The notes under the pieces are model-generated. The model did no database searches. It was not told the DNA's origin and saw nothing but the letters and a program-made list of their open reading frames with translations. Position numbers and translations under genes: made by a program. A DNA stretch of 64,000 nucleotides, from the NCBI RefSeq assembly GCF_012275535.1, contig NZ_JAAVTK010000013.1:114101-178100 (forward strand), given 5' to 3'. Shown here one piece after another: positions 24,183-34,849 of this stretch; position 1 is the stretch's first letter; each line of letters begins with the position of its first letter. This DNA comes from Hymenobacter artigasi (lineage in GTDB: Bacteria; Bacteroidota; Bacteroidia; Cytophagales; Hymenobacteraceae).

Positions 24183-27836
<3,654 letters not shown>

Positions 27837-27865
27837 GCGCGGTGAATCTCTTACTGCTCTACCCT

Positions 27866-28279
27866 ATGAACCCAATCCAAAACCCTTCGAAAATGTCCGC
27901 CGAACCCGCATCCAAAACCATTCTAATTGCTGAGGACAGCTCGGTAATTCTCAATCTTACCCGCAAAATTCTGGAATTGCAGAAGTATAAAATCGTGCTG
28001 GCTAAAAACGGCGGCGAAGTACTGAAGCAGCTGGAAAGTAATGCGGTAGATTGCGTGCTGATGGACATCAATATTCCGGTGAAGGACGGCATGCAGTGCA
28101 CCCGCGAAATCCGCGCCCACGCCGACCCCAAAATCAACAAGCTGCCCATCATCGCCATCACCGGCAACGCCAACAACTACTCGATGGACCAGTTCCGCGA
28201 GGCCGGCGTGACCGACTACCTGCCCAAGCCGCTCGATTTCGACGCCCTGGTGCGCGTGGTGAAGCAGTACGTGGGCTAA
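27866..28279 (+). CDS. Single-domain response regulator (receiver only)
   Basis: A CheY-like receiver of about 137 residues (ATG 27866; the ATG at 27893, MSAEPASKT, is equally plausible). It shows the acidic pair in ILIAEDSSVILN, the phospho-aspartate in DCVLMDINIPVKDGM, the threonine in IIAITGNANN and the lysine in DYLPKPLDF. There is no output domain, so it acts by protein contact or as a phosphate shuttle. It directly follows the hybrid kinase with its own Hpt domain and is probably the terminal receiver of that relay. Confidence 0.92.
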   Translation: MNPIQNPSKMSAEPASKTILIAEDSSVILNLTRKILELQKYKIVLAKNGGEVLKQLESNAVDCVLMDINIPVKDGMQCTREIRAHADPKINKLPIIAITGNANNYSMDQFREAGVTDYLPKPLDFDALVRVVKQYVG

Positions 28280-28285
28280 GGAGAG

Positions 28286-28396
28286 AATTATGAATTATAA
28301 ATTATGAATTATGAATGGGGTTTGCGGGGGGTATTCGCTTTCGGGTAGTCTCTGCTGCCGTCGCCATCTATAATTCATAATTTATAATTCATAATT
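28286..28396. repeat. Perfect 27-bp AT-rich inverted repeat
   Basis: Arms 28286-28312 and 28370-28396 are perfect complements built of AATTATGAATTATA units, with a 57-base GC-rich loop. They stand out as the only AT-only sequence for kilobases around. It begins 7 bases after the response-regulator stop, and the right arm reaches the TTG at 28396, an alternative start of the next gene. Confidence 0.9.
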
Positions 28397-28404
28397 TGAA
28401 CGCA

Positions 28405-29172
28405 GTGAAAGTAACATTCTTAGGTACGGGTACGTCCTCCGGCGTGCCAATGATTGGCTGCACCTGCGAAGTGTGCCGCTCGCTCGACCACCGCGACCAG
28501 CGCCTGCGCGTGTCCGTGCACCTGGAAGTGGACGGCCGCAGCTTCGTGGTCGATTCCGGCCCTGATTTCCGCCAGCAGATGCTGCGCGCCCGCATTAGCC
28601 ACCTCGATGCGCTGCTCTTCACCCACGAGCACAAAGACCACACCGCCGGCCTCGACGACATCCGGGCCTTCAACTTCCGGCAGAAAACCGACATGCCGGT
28701 TTTTGCCGAGCCCCGCGTGCTCCAGCAGCTCCGGCAGGAGTTTGCCTACATTTTTGCCGAGCACAAGTACCCTGGCGTGCCCCGCGTGGTGCTGCACCCC
28801 ATCGAGCGCGATGACGTGCCGTTCGACGTGCTGGGCGTACCCGTGCTGCCCCTGCGGGCCATGCACCACCGCCTACCGGTGCTGGGCTTCCGCATCGGCG
28901 GCTTCTGCTACCTCACCGATGCCAACCACCTCGGTCCCGAAACCCGCGCCCAGCTCCGCGACGCCGACGTTATCGTGCTCAACGCCCTGCGCCGCGAGGA
29001 GCACATCTCGCACTTCACCCTGGCCCAGGCCGTGGCCGTGCTGGAAGAAGCCGCGCCCAGACGTGCCTACCTTACCCACATCAGCCACCAGCTGGGCCTG
29101 CACCGCGAAGTAGAAGCCGAACTGCCGCCCTGGATTCGGCTGGCGTATGATGGGCTGAAAGTGGCAATATGA
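28405..29172 (+). CDS. MBL-fold metallohydrolase, PhnP/lipoyl-hydrolase-like group
   Basis: A 255-residue beta-lactamase-fold phosphodiesterase-type protein. It begins VTFLGTGTSSGVPMIGCTCEVCRS, the zinc-ribbon start shared with PhnP-like proteins. The dinuclear metal motif is FTHEHKDHTAGLDDIRAFN (HxHxDH), with the later ligands in AMHHRLPVLGFR, LTDANHLG and THISHQLG. The GTG at 28405 is preferred to the TTG at 28396, which is inside the repeat. In Bacteroidota such genes are often annotated simply as MBL-fold hydrolases. Cyclic nucleotide or phosphonate substrates are possible but not shown. Confidence 0.88.
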   Translation: MKVTFLGTGTSSGVPMIGCTCEVCRSLDHRDQRLRVSVHLEVDGRSFVVDSGPDFRQQMLRARISHLDALLFTHEHKDHTAGLDDIRAFNFRQKTDMPVFAEPRVLQQLRQEFAYIFAEHKYPGVPRVVLHPIERDDVPFDVLGVPVLPLRAMHHRLPVLGFRIGGFCYLTDANHLGPETRAQLRDADVIVLNALRREEHISHFTLAQAVAVLEEAAPRRAYLTHISHQLGLHREVEAELPPWIRLAYDGLKVAI

Positions 29173-29263
29173 ACTAACCGCTATGCCTGCACCTGATAGG
29201 CGATTACGGCGAACCAGTTGGTAATCATAGCCATATTTGTCTCCAACTCATACTCAGCTTGCG

Positions 29264-29623
29264 ATGAAAGTTATTAATATTGAAGAGAAATTTGGTCAAT
29301 TCAGCGACCATTGGCACCCGCGTGTAGTGGCCGATTTGAACGGGCAGCAGGTGAAGCTGGCCAAGGTGCAGGGCGAATTCATCTGGCATAGCCATGAAGC
29401 CGAGGATGAGCTGTTTTTCGTGGTGAAGGGCCAGCTGCACATCGAGTTCCGTGACCATACGGCCACCATTAATGCCGGCGAAATGCTGGTGGTGCCGCGC
29501 GGCGTCGAACATCGGCCCCATACCAGTCAGGAAACCTGGATAATGCTCATGGAGCCCCAGGCTACCCGGCATACCGGTGCCGTAGAGCACGACCTGACGC
29601 GCCACGACCAGCCCCGGATTTAA
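29264..29623 (+). CDS. Cupin-domain protein
   Basis: A 119-residue single cupin. Both conserved motifs are visible: GEFIWHSHEAEDELFFVVKGQLHIEF (the G-x5-HxH-x3,4-E-x6-G motif with His, His and Glu metal ligands) and GEMLVVPRGVEHRP. The start is the ATG at 29264, with an in-frame extension possible to 29237. It ends 8 bases before the RqcH gene. Such stand-alone cupins bind small ligands or metal ions; the specific role is unknown. Confidence 0.88.
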   Translation: MKVINIEEKFGQFSDHWHPRVVADLNGQQVKLAKVQGEFIWHSHEAEDELFFVVKGQLHIEFRDHTATINAGEMLVVPRGVEHRPHTSQETWIMLMEPQATRHTGAVEHDLTRHDQPRI

Positions 29624-29631
29624 GCGGCCCC

Positions 29632-31245
29632 GTGCATACCAATTACTACTTCCTGCGCCAGCTGGCCCCCGCCCTCACCGAGCGGCTGCGGGGCTACCGC
29701 GTGGCCGTGTGCTTCACCCAGGAAAAGGACGAGCTGGTCATCGGCCTTACCAACGGCACGGCCGAATTCTGGCTGAAAGCGCAGCTGGGGGCCAACTTTC
29801 CCGCCCTGGCCCTGCCCGAAACCTTCCAGCGCGCCCGTGCCAATTCCGTCGATTTGTTTCCGGATATGCTGGGCGAGCAGGTCGAAACCGTGGCCGCCTG
29901 GCCCCAGGACCGGGTAGTGCAGCTCAATTTCCGCAGTGGTGCCCGCCTCGTGTTCAAGCTCTACGGCCCGCGCCCGAACGCCATTTTTCGCATTGCGCCC
30001 GATGGCAAGGCCCAGCTCTTCCACCAAAAGCTGCTGGCCGATGCCGACCTGCGCCCCCAGGCCCAACCCACGCCACCCCCAGCCGAAACCCCAAATTCAT
30101 CCGAATCAGCGCAATTCGTCAAATCCGTTAAATCTGCGGTCCCGAAACTCCCGCCGCCGCTGGCCGACCTGCCCCTGCGCTACCTGCGCCAGCAAGGCTA
30201 CGACGAGGCCCCGTCCGAAACCAAAACCCGGCAAGTGAATCAGGTGCTGGCCCAGCTCGAAAAGCCCGCCCATTACTACCTCATTCAGCTCGACGGCCGC
30301 ACGCGGCTCAGCCTGCTGCCGATAGGGGAGGTGCTGGAAACCTTTGCTGGTGATGACCCTGTGGCCGCCCTGCGCCGTTTCGTGCCCATGGCCCTGGGCC
30401 GCCGCGCCCTCGAAATGGAAACTAAGCAGCTGCGCCAGCTGCTGGAGCGCCGCGCCGCCGAAGCCGATACCGCCGCCGCCCATGCCCGCCAGCGCCTCCA
30501 CGCCCTGGCCCACGAAGCCGGCTACCGCCACACCGCCGACCTCATCATGGCCAACCTGCATGCCATTCCGGCCGGAGCCACGCAGATTGAGGTGGTTGAC
30601 TTTTATACCAACCTTCCGCGGCTCATCAAGCTTAAGCGCACCGAAAAACCCCAGTTTACCGCCGAAAACCTCTACCGAAAAGGCAAAAACCAGCAAATTG
30701 AAGAGCGCCAGCTCACCGAGCGCATTGCCCGCCGCGAGGCCGAAGCCCTCTCGGCCCTGGAGCGCCTCGAAGACATGGATACCCAGCCCGCCCTGGCCGA
30801 GCTACGCGGCCTGCGCACCTGGCGCAAGCAGCACGGCCTCGACCCCACGCCCACAGCCGCCAAGGCGGCCACGGAGCTGCCCTTCAAGGTATTTGAGGAC
30901 CGGGGCTTCACCATCCTCGTGGGCCGCAACGCCGTGAACAACGACCTGCTCACCCAAAAATATGCCCACAAAGACGACCTCTGGCTGCACGCCAAAGACG
31001 TGACGGGCTCGCACGTCGTTATCCGGCACAAGGCGGGGCAGCCCGTGCCCGAGCCCGTGGTGGAGCACGCCGCCATGCTGGCCGGCTGGTACTCGCGCCG
31101 CCAGCACGACACGCTGTGCCCGGTCACGGTCACGCCCAAGAAATTTGTGCGCAAGCCCAAAGGCGCGCTGCCCGGCCAAGTGGTAGTTGAGCGCGAACGG
31201 GTAGTGCTGGTGAAGCCCGGCAACCCGTTTGATGCGCAACAGTAG
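29632..31245 (+). CDS. rqcH: NFACT-family ribosome quality control protein (RqcH/Rqc2 homologue)
   Basis: A homologue of bacterial RqcH, which binds stalled 50S subunits with peptidyl-tRNA and adds C-terminal alanine tails. The 537 residues contain the NFACT-N domain (MHTNYYFLRQLAPALTERLRG), the helical coiled-coil middle (about 255-400) and the NFACT-R RNA-binding domain with FTILVGRNAVNNDLLTQKYAHKDDLWLHAKDVTGSHVVIR-type sequence. In classical RqcH the middle region is similarly arranged. The GTG at 29632 is the start. Oddly, residues about 154-170 are encoded by a copy of an intergenic AAATCCG repeat, inserted in frame as a linker. The GTG-start and cupin neighbour give no functional clue. 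Confidence 0.88.
   Translation: MHTNYYFLRQLAPALTERLRGYRVAVCFTQEKDELVIGLTNGTAEFWLKAQLGANFPALALPETFQRARANSVDLFPDMLGEQVETVAAWPQDRVVQLNFRSGARLVFKLYGPRPNAIFRIAPDGKAQLFHQKLLADADLRPQAQPTPPPAETPNSSESAQFVKSVKSAVPKLPPPLADLPLRYLRQQGYDEAPSETKTRQVNQVLAQLEKPAHYYLIQLDGRTRLSLLPIGEVLETFAGDDPVAALRRFVPMALGRRALEMETKQLRQLLERRAAEADTAAAHARQRLHALAHEAGYRHTADLIMANLHAIPAGATQIEVVDFYTNLPRLIKLKRTEKPQFTAENLYRKGKNQQIEERQLTERIARREAEALSALERLEDMDTQPALAELRGLRTWRKQHGLDPTPTAAKAATELPFKVFEDRGFTILVGRNAVNNDLLTQKYAHKDDLWLHAKDVTGSHVVIRHKAGQPVPEPVVEHAAMLAGWYSRRQHDTLCPVTVTPKKFVRKPKGALPGQVVVERERVVLVKPGNPFDAQQ
30091..30142 (+). repeat. AAATCCG-type repeat inserted in frame in rqcH
   Basis: The end of this tract, 30121-30142, matches 14960-14981 upstream of the aminotransferase at 19 of 22 positions (AAATCCGNTAAATC...GGTCC). 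It encodes a serine/lysine-rich linker between the NFACT-N and middle domains. Confidence 0.65.
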
Positions 31246-31305
31246 TGCGAAGCGGTGCTTCGCAACCGTGAAGCAACTGGGGCGCGAAGCACCGCTTCGC
31301 ACTAC
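31242..31305. repeat. Perfect 22-bp inverted repeat, GCGAAGCGGTGC family
   Basis: Arms 31242-31263 and 31284-31305 (GTAGTGCGAAGCGGTGCTTC...) are perfect complements around 20 bases. The left arm overlaps the rqcH stop codon (31243-31245), so the element supplies the end of that gene. Confidence 0.9.
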
Positions 31306-31312
31306 AGCAAAA

Positions 31313-31346
31313 AGCCCGCTGCAATTGCTTGCAGCGGGCTCTTCTT
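31313..31346. terminator. Bidirectional terminator between rqcH and tRNA-Leu
   Basis: AGCCCGCTGCAA, loop TTGC, TTGCAGCGGGCT: a perfect 12-bp stem. It is flanked by AAAAA on the left (a T-run for the minus-strand tRNA transcript) and CTTCTTG on the right. Confidence 0.85.
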
Positions 31347-31353
31347 GTTTGCG

Positions 31354-31435
31354 TGCGCGCGGGGAGATTCGAACTCCCACACCCGAAGGCACCACCCCCT
31401 CAAGATGGCGTGTCTACCAGTTTCACCACGTGCGC
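31354..31435 (-). tRNA. tRNA-Leu (anticodon GAG)
   Basis: The minus strand folds into an 82-base class II tRNA with a long variable arm. The acceptor is GCGCACG with CGCGCGC (one A-C mismatch at the fifth pair), discriminator A. The D-arm contains AACTGGTAGAC. The anticodon stem CCATC/GGTGG holds the loop TTGAGGG with anticodon GAG, reading CUC and CUU. The variable arm is TGCCTTCGGGTG-like, and the T-arm GGGAG-TTCGAAT-CTCCC is perfect. CCA is not encoded. It has its own promoter at 31500-31530 and a terminator at 31340-31313. Confidence 0.94.
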
Positions 31436-31499
31436 AAATGAGAGCAACTAAACCGGGTATTCGGCCGAGGCCGGCGTCGCTGAGGTAGCTTAGCGGGTG

Positions 31500-31530
31500 C
31501 AAAGATAGGAGGCGAAATCGGCTCCTACAA
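31500..31530 (-). promoter_or_regulatory. Promoter of tRNA-Leu
   Basis: On the minus strand TTG (31530-31528), a 20-base spacer, then TATCTTTG (31507-31500): a full match to TTG-N17-23-TAnnTTTG. The start would be about 31493, giving a 58-base 5' leader before the mature tRNA. Confidence 0.65.
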
Positions 31531-31634
31531 CCTTCTGCCACGCTTTTTCATCAACAGTCCATCATTCAGTCGTTTACCTTGTGGTTTCGTAGAAGAAGGC
31601 GGTGAGCTTTCTCAATCCTACTGTTCATTTGGCC

Positions 31635-32111
31635 ATGAATTCCACCTTCAAATCGTCTCCTACTTCCTTTTTTGGCCGCATGGCCGAGGGTATTACCAAG
31701 TTTTCGGGTTCCACGGCTGCTTTTATCGGGGCGTCGGCCATTATTGTCATCTGGGGCGTGACGGGGCCGTTGTTTCATTATTCCGAAACTTGGCAGCTGG
31801 TCATCAACACGGGCACCACCATCATCACGTTTCTGATGGTGTTTCTCATTCAGCGGGCGCAGAACAAGGATTCGCTGGTGCTGCACCTCAAGCTGAACGA
31901 GCTGATTGCGGCTACGCAGGGGGCCAGCAACCGCCTCATCAACGCGCAGGATTTTTCGGAGGAAGAAATCAAGCTGCTTCACAATTTCTACTGCGCGCTG
32001 GCCGAATTGGCCAAAAAGGACAGCGACCTCGGCAAAACCCATTCGGTGGAAGAGGCCGAAGACAACGAGAGTGACAAGCTGGAGGCGCGGGTCGAAGAAG
32101 GTACCAACTAG
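31635..32111 (+). CDS. Low-affinity iron permease family membrane protein
   Basis: A 158-residue inner-membrane protein matching the low-affinity Fe(II) permease family. It starts MNSTFKSSPTSFFGRMAEGITKFSGS, then a membrane span (TAAFIGASAIIVIWGVTGPLF), the motif HYSETWQLVINTGTTIITFLMVFLIQRAQNKD with the second span, and a C-terminal cytoplasmic coil LHLKLNELIAATQGASNRLI. Bacterial members are half-length compared with fungal Fet4, and transport has rarely been tested, so iron uptake is by family only. Its neighbours, Dps and a VIT-type transporter, also handle iron. It is closed by a perfect 29-bp terminator hairpin. Confidence 0.85.
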   Translation: MNSTFKSSPTSFFGRMAEGITKFSGSTAAFIGASAIIVIWGVTGPLFHYSETWQLVINTGTTIITFLMVFLIQRAQNKDSLVLHLKLNELIAATQGASNRLINAQDFSEEEIKLLHNFYCALAELAKKDSDLGKTHSVEEAEDNESDKLEARVEEGTN

Positions 32112-32127
32112 CCATCAGCTTTCCCCT

Positions 32128-32190
32128 GGTTGCAAGACCGAAAAAGGGCTGCCGCAGATTATGCGGCAGCCCTTTTTCGGTCTTGCAACC
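32128..32190. terminator. Perfect 29-bp terminator hairpin between permease and dps
   Basis: Arms 32128-32156 and 32162-32190 are complementary over all 29 bases, with a 5-base loop. The stem contains A5/T5 tracts next to GGGCTGCCGCA, so it serves both convergent genes. It is unusually long for an intrinsic terminator. Confidence 0.92.
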
Positions 32191-32197
32191 CGAGCAA

Positions 32198-32896
32198 TTA
32201 CTCGGCGCGGGTGAGGGGCGAATCGACTACGTGTTCCGACACGAACCAAACCTGCATTTCGTTCGTGCGAACAAGCTGGCTCACGATGAGGTCGTTGGAG
32301 CCGTCATCACCTGACTCATCGGCTTTTTTGGCGTAGTCGTGGCAATTCTTGAGGATGCGCTGGTGGCCGTCGAGCAGGCGCGATACCTGCACGGGGGCTT
32401 CTTCCCGGTCGCGGGGGACGCGGGGAATGCTGCTGAGCTCGGCCACGTCGTGGGCCATGGCCACAGCCACGCCGCCCAGAATCTGGATGCGCTCGGCAAT
32501 GGCATCGACCAATACCGCTTGCTCTTCGTAGTGCTTGTCAAACAGCAAGTGCAGCTGGTAGAACGTGGGGCCCACTACCTGCCAGTGGTGCTTTTTGTAC
32601 ATGTCGCGCTGCGTGATTGTGTCGGCCAGCAGCTGGTTGAGCATGGTTACGCTTTCCTGGCGGGTGGCTTCGTCGAGGCCAATGGGCAGGCGCTGGCTCA
32701 CGGTGCCGTAGCGTTGGGTGGGAGCGGGGGCGTGGTTTTGCTGGTTGAGAATGGGCTGAATGTCGACAGCGGCGTTGGAACCGGCACCTTTGCCGGTATT
32801 GCTGGCGTTTTTGGCGGGGGCTTTTTGGGCGGCCGGGGCGGCAGCTTTCTTGGGTGCGGCAGTTTTGGGTGCAGCGGTTTTGGCAGGAGCAGCCAT
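32198..32896 (-). CDS. dps: Dps-family ferritin-like DNA-binding protein with lysine/alanine-rich tail
   Basis: A mini-ferritin that oxidises and stores iron and protects DNA. The 232 residues are long for Dps (about 160-180) because of an N-terminal tail of about 50 residues made of Ala, Lys and Pro (APKTAAPKKAAAPAAQK), resembling histone H1-type tails. The ferritin-like core has the ferroxidase motif KHHWQVVGPTFYQLHLLFDKHYEEQ and AIAERIQILGG. The tail would add positive charge for DNA binding; such tails occur in several Dps proteins, and here that role is inferred. It is adjacent to iron transport genes. Confidence 0.93.
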   Translation of the reverse strand: MAAPAKTAAPKTAAPKKAAAPAAQKAPAKNASNTGKGAGSNAAVDIQPILNQQNHAPAPTQRYGTVSQRLPIGLDEATRQESVTMLNQLLADTITQRDMYKKHHWQVVGPTFYQLHLLFDKHYEEQAVLVDAIAERIQILGGVAVAMAHDVAELSSIPRVPRDREEAPVQVSRLLDGHQRILKNCHDYAKKADESGDDGSNDLIVSQLVRTNEMQVWFVSEHVVDSPLTRAE

Positions 32897-33014
32897 AATG
32901 ATAAAAACGAGTGAGGTGAGGGAAGCTGCCGAAACATTTCGGCACCAAAAATTCTATGTTCTTCGTACGTAAAGCACCCGGCCGGGTTCAGGCCACATTC
33001 TTAAAATTTCCTTT

Positions 33015-33743
33015 ATGACCGAACCAACAAAGACGACGACCCAACTGCCCCACGACGTGCATCCCGAGCACCACCTTACCAGCTCGGCCATGTTGCAGGA
33101 CGTGGTCATTGGATTGTCCGACGGCCTGACGGTGCCCTTTGCACTGGCCGCGGGGCTGAGCGGGGCCGTGTCGTCTTCCAGCCTGGTTATCACGGCGGGG
33201 CTGGCCGAAATAGTGGCGGGCAGCATTGCCATGGGCCTGGGCGGCTACTTGGCCGGCCGCACCGAGGTAGAACACTACGCCTCGGAGCTGGGCCGCGAGC
33301 ACCGCGAGGTGCAGGAAGTGCCGGACAAGGAGCGCGCCGAAGTAGACGAGCTGCTGGCCGATATGGGCCTCTCGGCCGAAACCCGCCGCCAGGCCGTAGC
33401 TGAGCTCACCGCCGACCCCGAGCAGTGGGTGAAGTTTATGATGAAGTACGAGCTGGGCCTGGAGGAGCCCGACCCCCGGCAGGCTCCCAAAAGCGCGGTC
33501 ACCATCAGCCTGGCCTACGCGGTGGGCGGGCTGATTCCGCTCAGCGCCTACTTCGTGACCGACACGCCCCAGCAGGGGCTGGCGTGGTCGGCGGCCATCA
33601 CGCTGGTGTGCCTGTTCGTGTTTGGCTATTTCAAGAGCCGCATGACCGGGCAGCCGCCCGTGGCCGGAGCCGTAAAAATGGCCGTGGTGGGTGCGCTGGC
33701 GGCAGCGGCGGCCTTTGGCATTGCGCGGGCCGTGGGCGGCTAG
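33015..33743 (+). CDS. VIT1/CCC1-family iron/manganese transporter
   Basis: A 242-residue inner-membrane protein of the vacuolar iron transporter family, which in plants and yeast moves Fe(II)/Mn(II) out of the cytosol. The N-terminus has VVIGLSDGLTVPFALAAGLSGAVSSS, the family's first membrane helix, and AEIVAGSIAMGLGGYLAGRTEVEHYASELGREHRE. The cytoplasmic acidic segment (VQEVPDKERAEVDELLADMGL) corresponds to the metal-binding domain. Three more membrane spans follow. In bacteria, export of excess iron is the likely role. It is divergent from dps, matching a shared iron-detoxification theme. Confidence 0.93.
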   Translation: MTEPTKTTTQLPHDVHPEHHLTSSAMLQDVVIGLSDGLTVPFALAAGLSGAVSSSSLVITAGLAEIVAGSIAMGLGGYLAGRTEVEHYASELGREHREVQEVPDKERAEVDELLADMGLSAETRRQAVAELTADPEQWVKFMMKYELGLEEPDPRQAPKSAVTISLAYAVGGLIPLSAYFVTDTPQQGLAWSAAITLVCLFVFGYFKSRMTGQPPVAGAVKMAVVGALAAAAAFGIARAVGG

Positions 33744-33803
33744 GCCGCCGCCCCGACTTTCGCGTAGGCATTCCTTTCAATCCTTGTTTTCAGCAAGCTG
33801 CTC

Positions 33804-34634
33804 ATGAAAGTTAACTATCCCGAAACGCCCGCCGTGCAGGTCAGGCACAAGTCCTTCAAGCTGGCCGATGTCGACCCGGATTCGGAGAAGCCGTTCAAGC
33901 ATCGCCTCACCAACCAGGACGAGGCCCACCCGTTTATGGATGCCCTGCGCCATCGGCTCTGCGAGCTGCAGGAGCTACTGTATGCCGAGCACCGGCACAG
34001 CATTCTGCTGGTGTTTCAGGCGATGGATACGGGCGGCAAAGATGGCCTTATCGAGAACCTGCTCACGGGCGTGAACCCGGCCGGGGTGCAGGTGGCCAAC
34101 TTCAAAGCGCCCTCCACCGATGAGCTGAACCACGATTTTCTCTGGCGCATTCATGCCCAAACGCCCAAGCGGGGCCGCATTGGGGTGTTCAACCGCTCAC
34201 ACTACGAGGATGTGCTCATCACCCGCGTGCATGGCCTGATTGACGACGACACGGCCCGGCAACGCTTCGAGGATATCAATAATTTTGAGCAATTGCTGAC
34301 CCGCAACGGCACGCGCGTGCTCAAATTCTTCCTGCACATCTCCAAGGACGAGCAGGCTGAGCGCCTGCAGGCCCGCCTCGACGACCCCACCAAAAACTGG
34401 AAATTCGACCCCAACGACCTCAAAGAGCGCGCCCTATGGGACGACTACCAGCGCGTGTATGAAGACGCCCTGCGCCACTGCTCTACCGATGATGCCCCTT
34501 GGTTTGTGGTGCCCGCCAACCACAAGTGGGTGCGGGACCTGGCCATTGCCGAAATTGTGGTAGCTGTGCTGGAAGAAATGAATCCGAAGCCACCCAAGCC
34601 GAATTTCGACGTGAGCGCCCAGGTGATTGTGTAA
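33804..34634 (+). CDS. ppk2: Polyphosphate kinase 2 family protein
   Basis: A 276-residue PPK2 enzyme that transfers phosphate between polyphosphate and nucleotides, favouring nucleotide phosphorylation. It has the P-loop LLVFQAMDTGGKDG (Walker A at about 73-81), the lid motif RIGVFNRSHYEDVL and the KFFLHISKDEQAERLQARLDDPTKNWKF segment of the family. It is a single-domain protein. Whether it prefers AMP or ADP (class I, II or III) cannot be settled without structure-guided alignment. It lies 60 bases after the VIT-type gene and could be co-transcribed. Confidence 0.94.
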   Translation: MKVNYPETPAVQVRHKSFKLADVDPDSEKPFKHRLTNQDEAHPFMDALRHRLCELQELLYAEHRHSILLVFQAMDTGGKDGLIENLLTGVNPAGVQVANFKAPSTDELNHDFLWRIHAQTPKRGRIGVFNRSHYEDVLITRVHGLIDDDTARQRFEDINNFEQLLTRNGTRVLKFFLHISKDEQAERLQARLDDPTKNWKFDPNDLKERALWDDYQRVYEDALRHCSTDDAPWFVVPANHKWVRDLAIAEIVVAVLEEMNPKPPKPNFDVSAQVIV

Positions 34635-34659
34635 GTGCTGGATTCTAGTGCTGGTCCAA

Positions 34660-34840
34660 CTGGCGCGAGTTTAGCGCAGCGTAACTCGTGCCAATTATCG
34701 GGGGAGGCTGTGCTTCCCATTTGAACGGTCCGTTTGAGCAGTGCGGCTGGTGCGGGGCCGGATTGCCGCTGGCGCGGCAGGGGAGGCACAGCCTCCCCAT
34801 CATGGCCGGCACGAGTTACGCTGCGCTAAACTCGCGCCAG
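34660..34840. repeat. Compound inverted repeat with two nested arm pairs
   Basis: The outer arms 34660-34692 and 34808-34840 are perfect over 33 bases (CTGGCGCGAGTTTAGCGC...). The inner arms 34701-34713 and 34786-34798 (GGGGAGGCTGTGC) are perfect over 13, and the right inner arm is itself a GGGAGGC/GCCTCCC hairpin. The whole 181 bp fills the gap between convergent ppk2 and the ABC transporter. Confidence 0.92.
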
Positions 34841-34849
34841 CGCCTTGCC

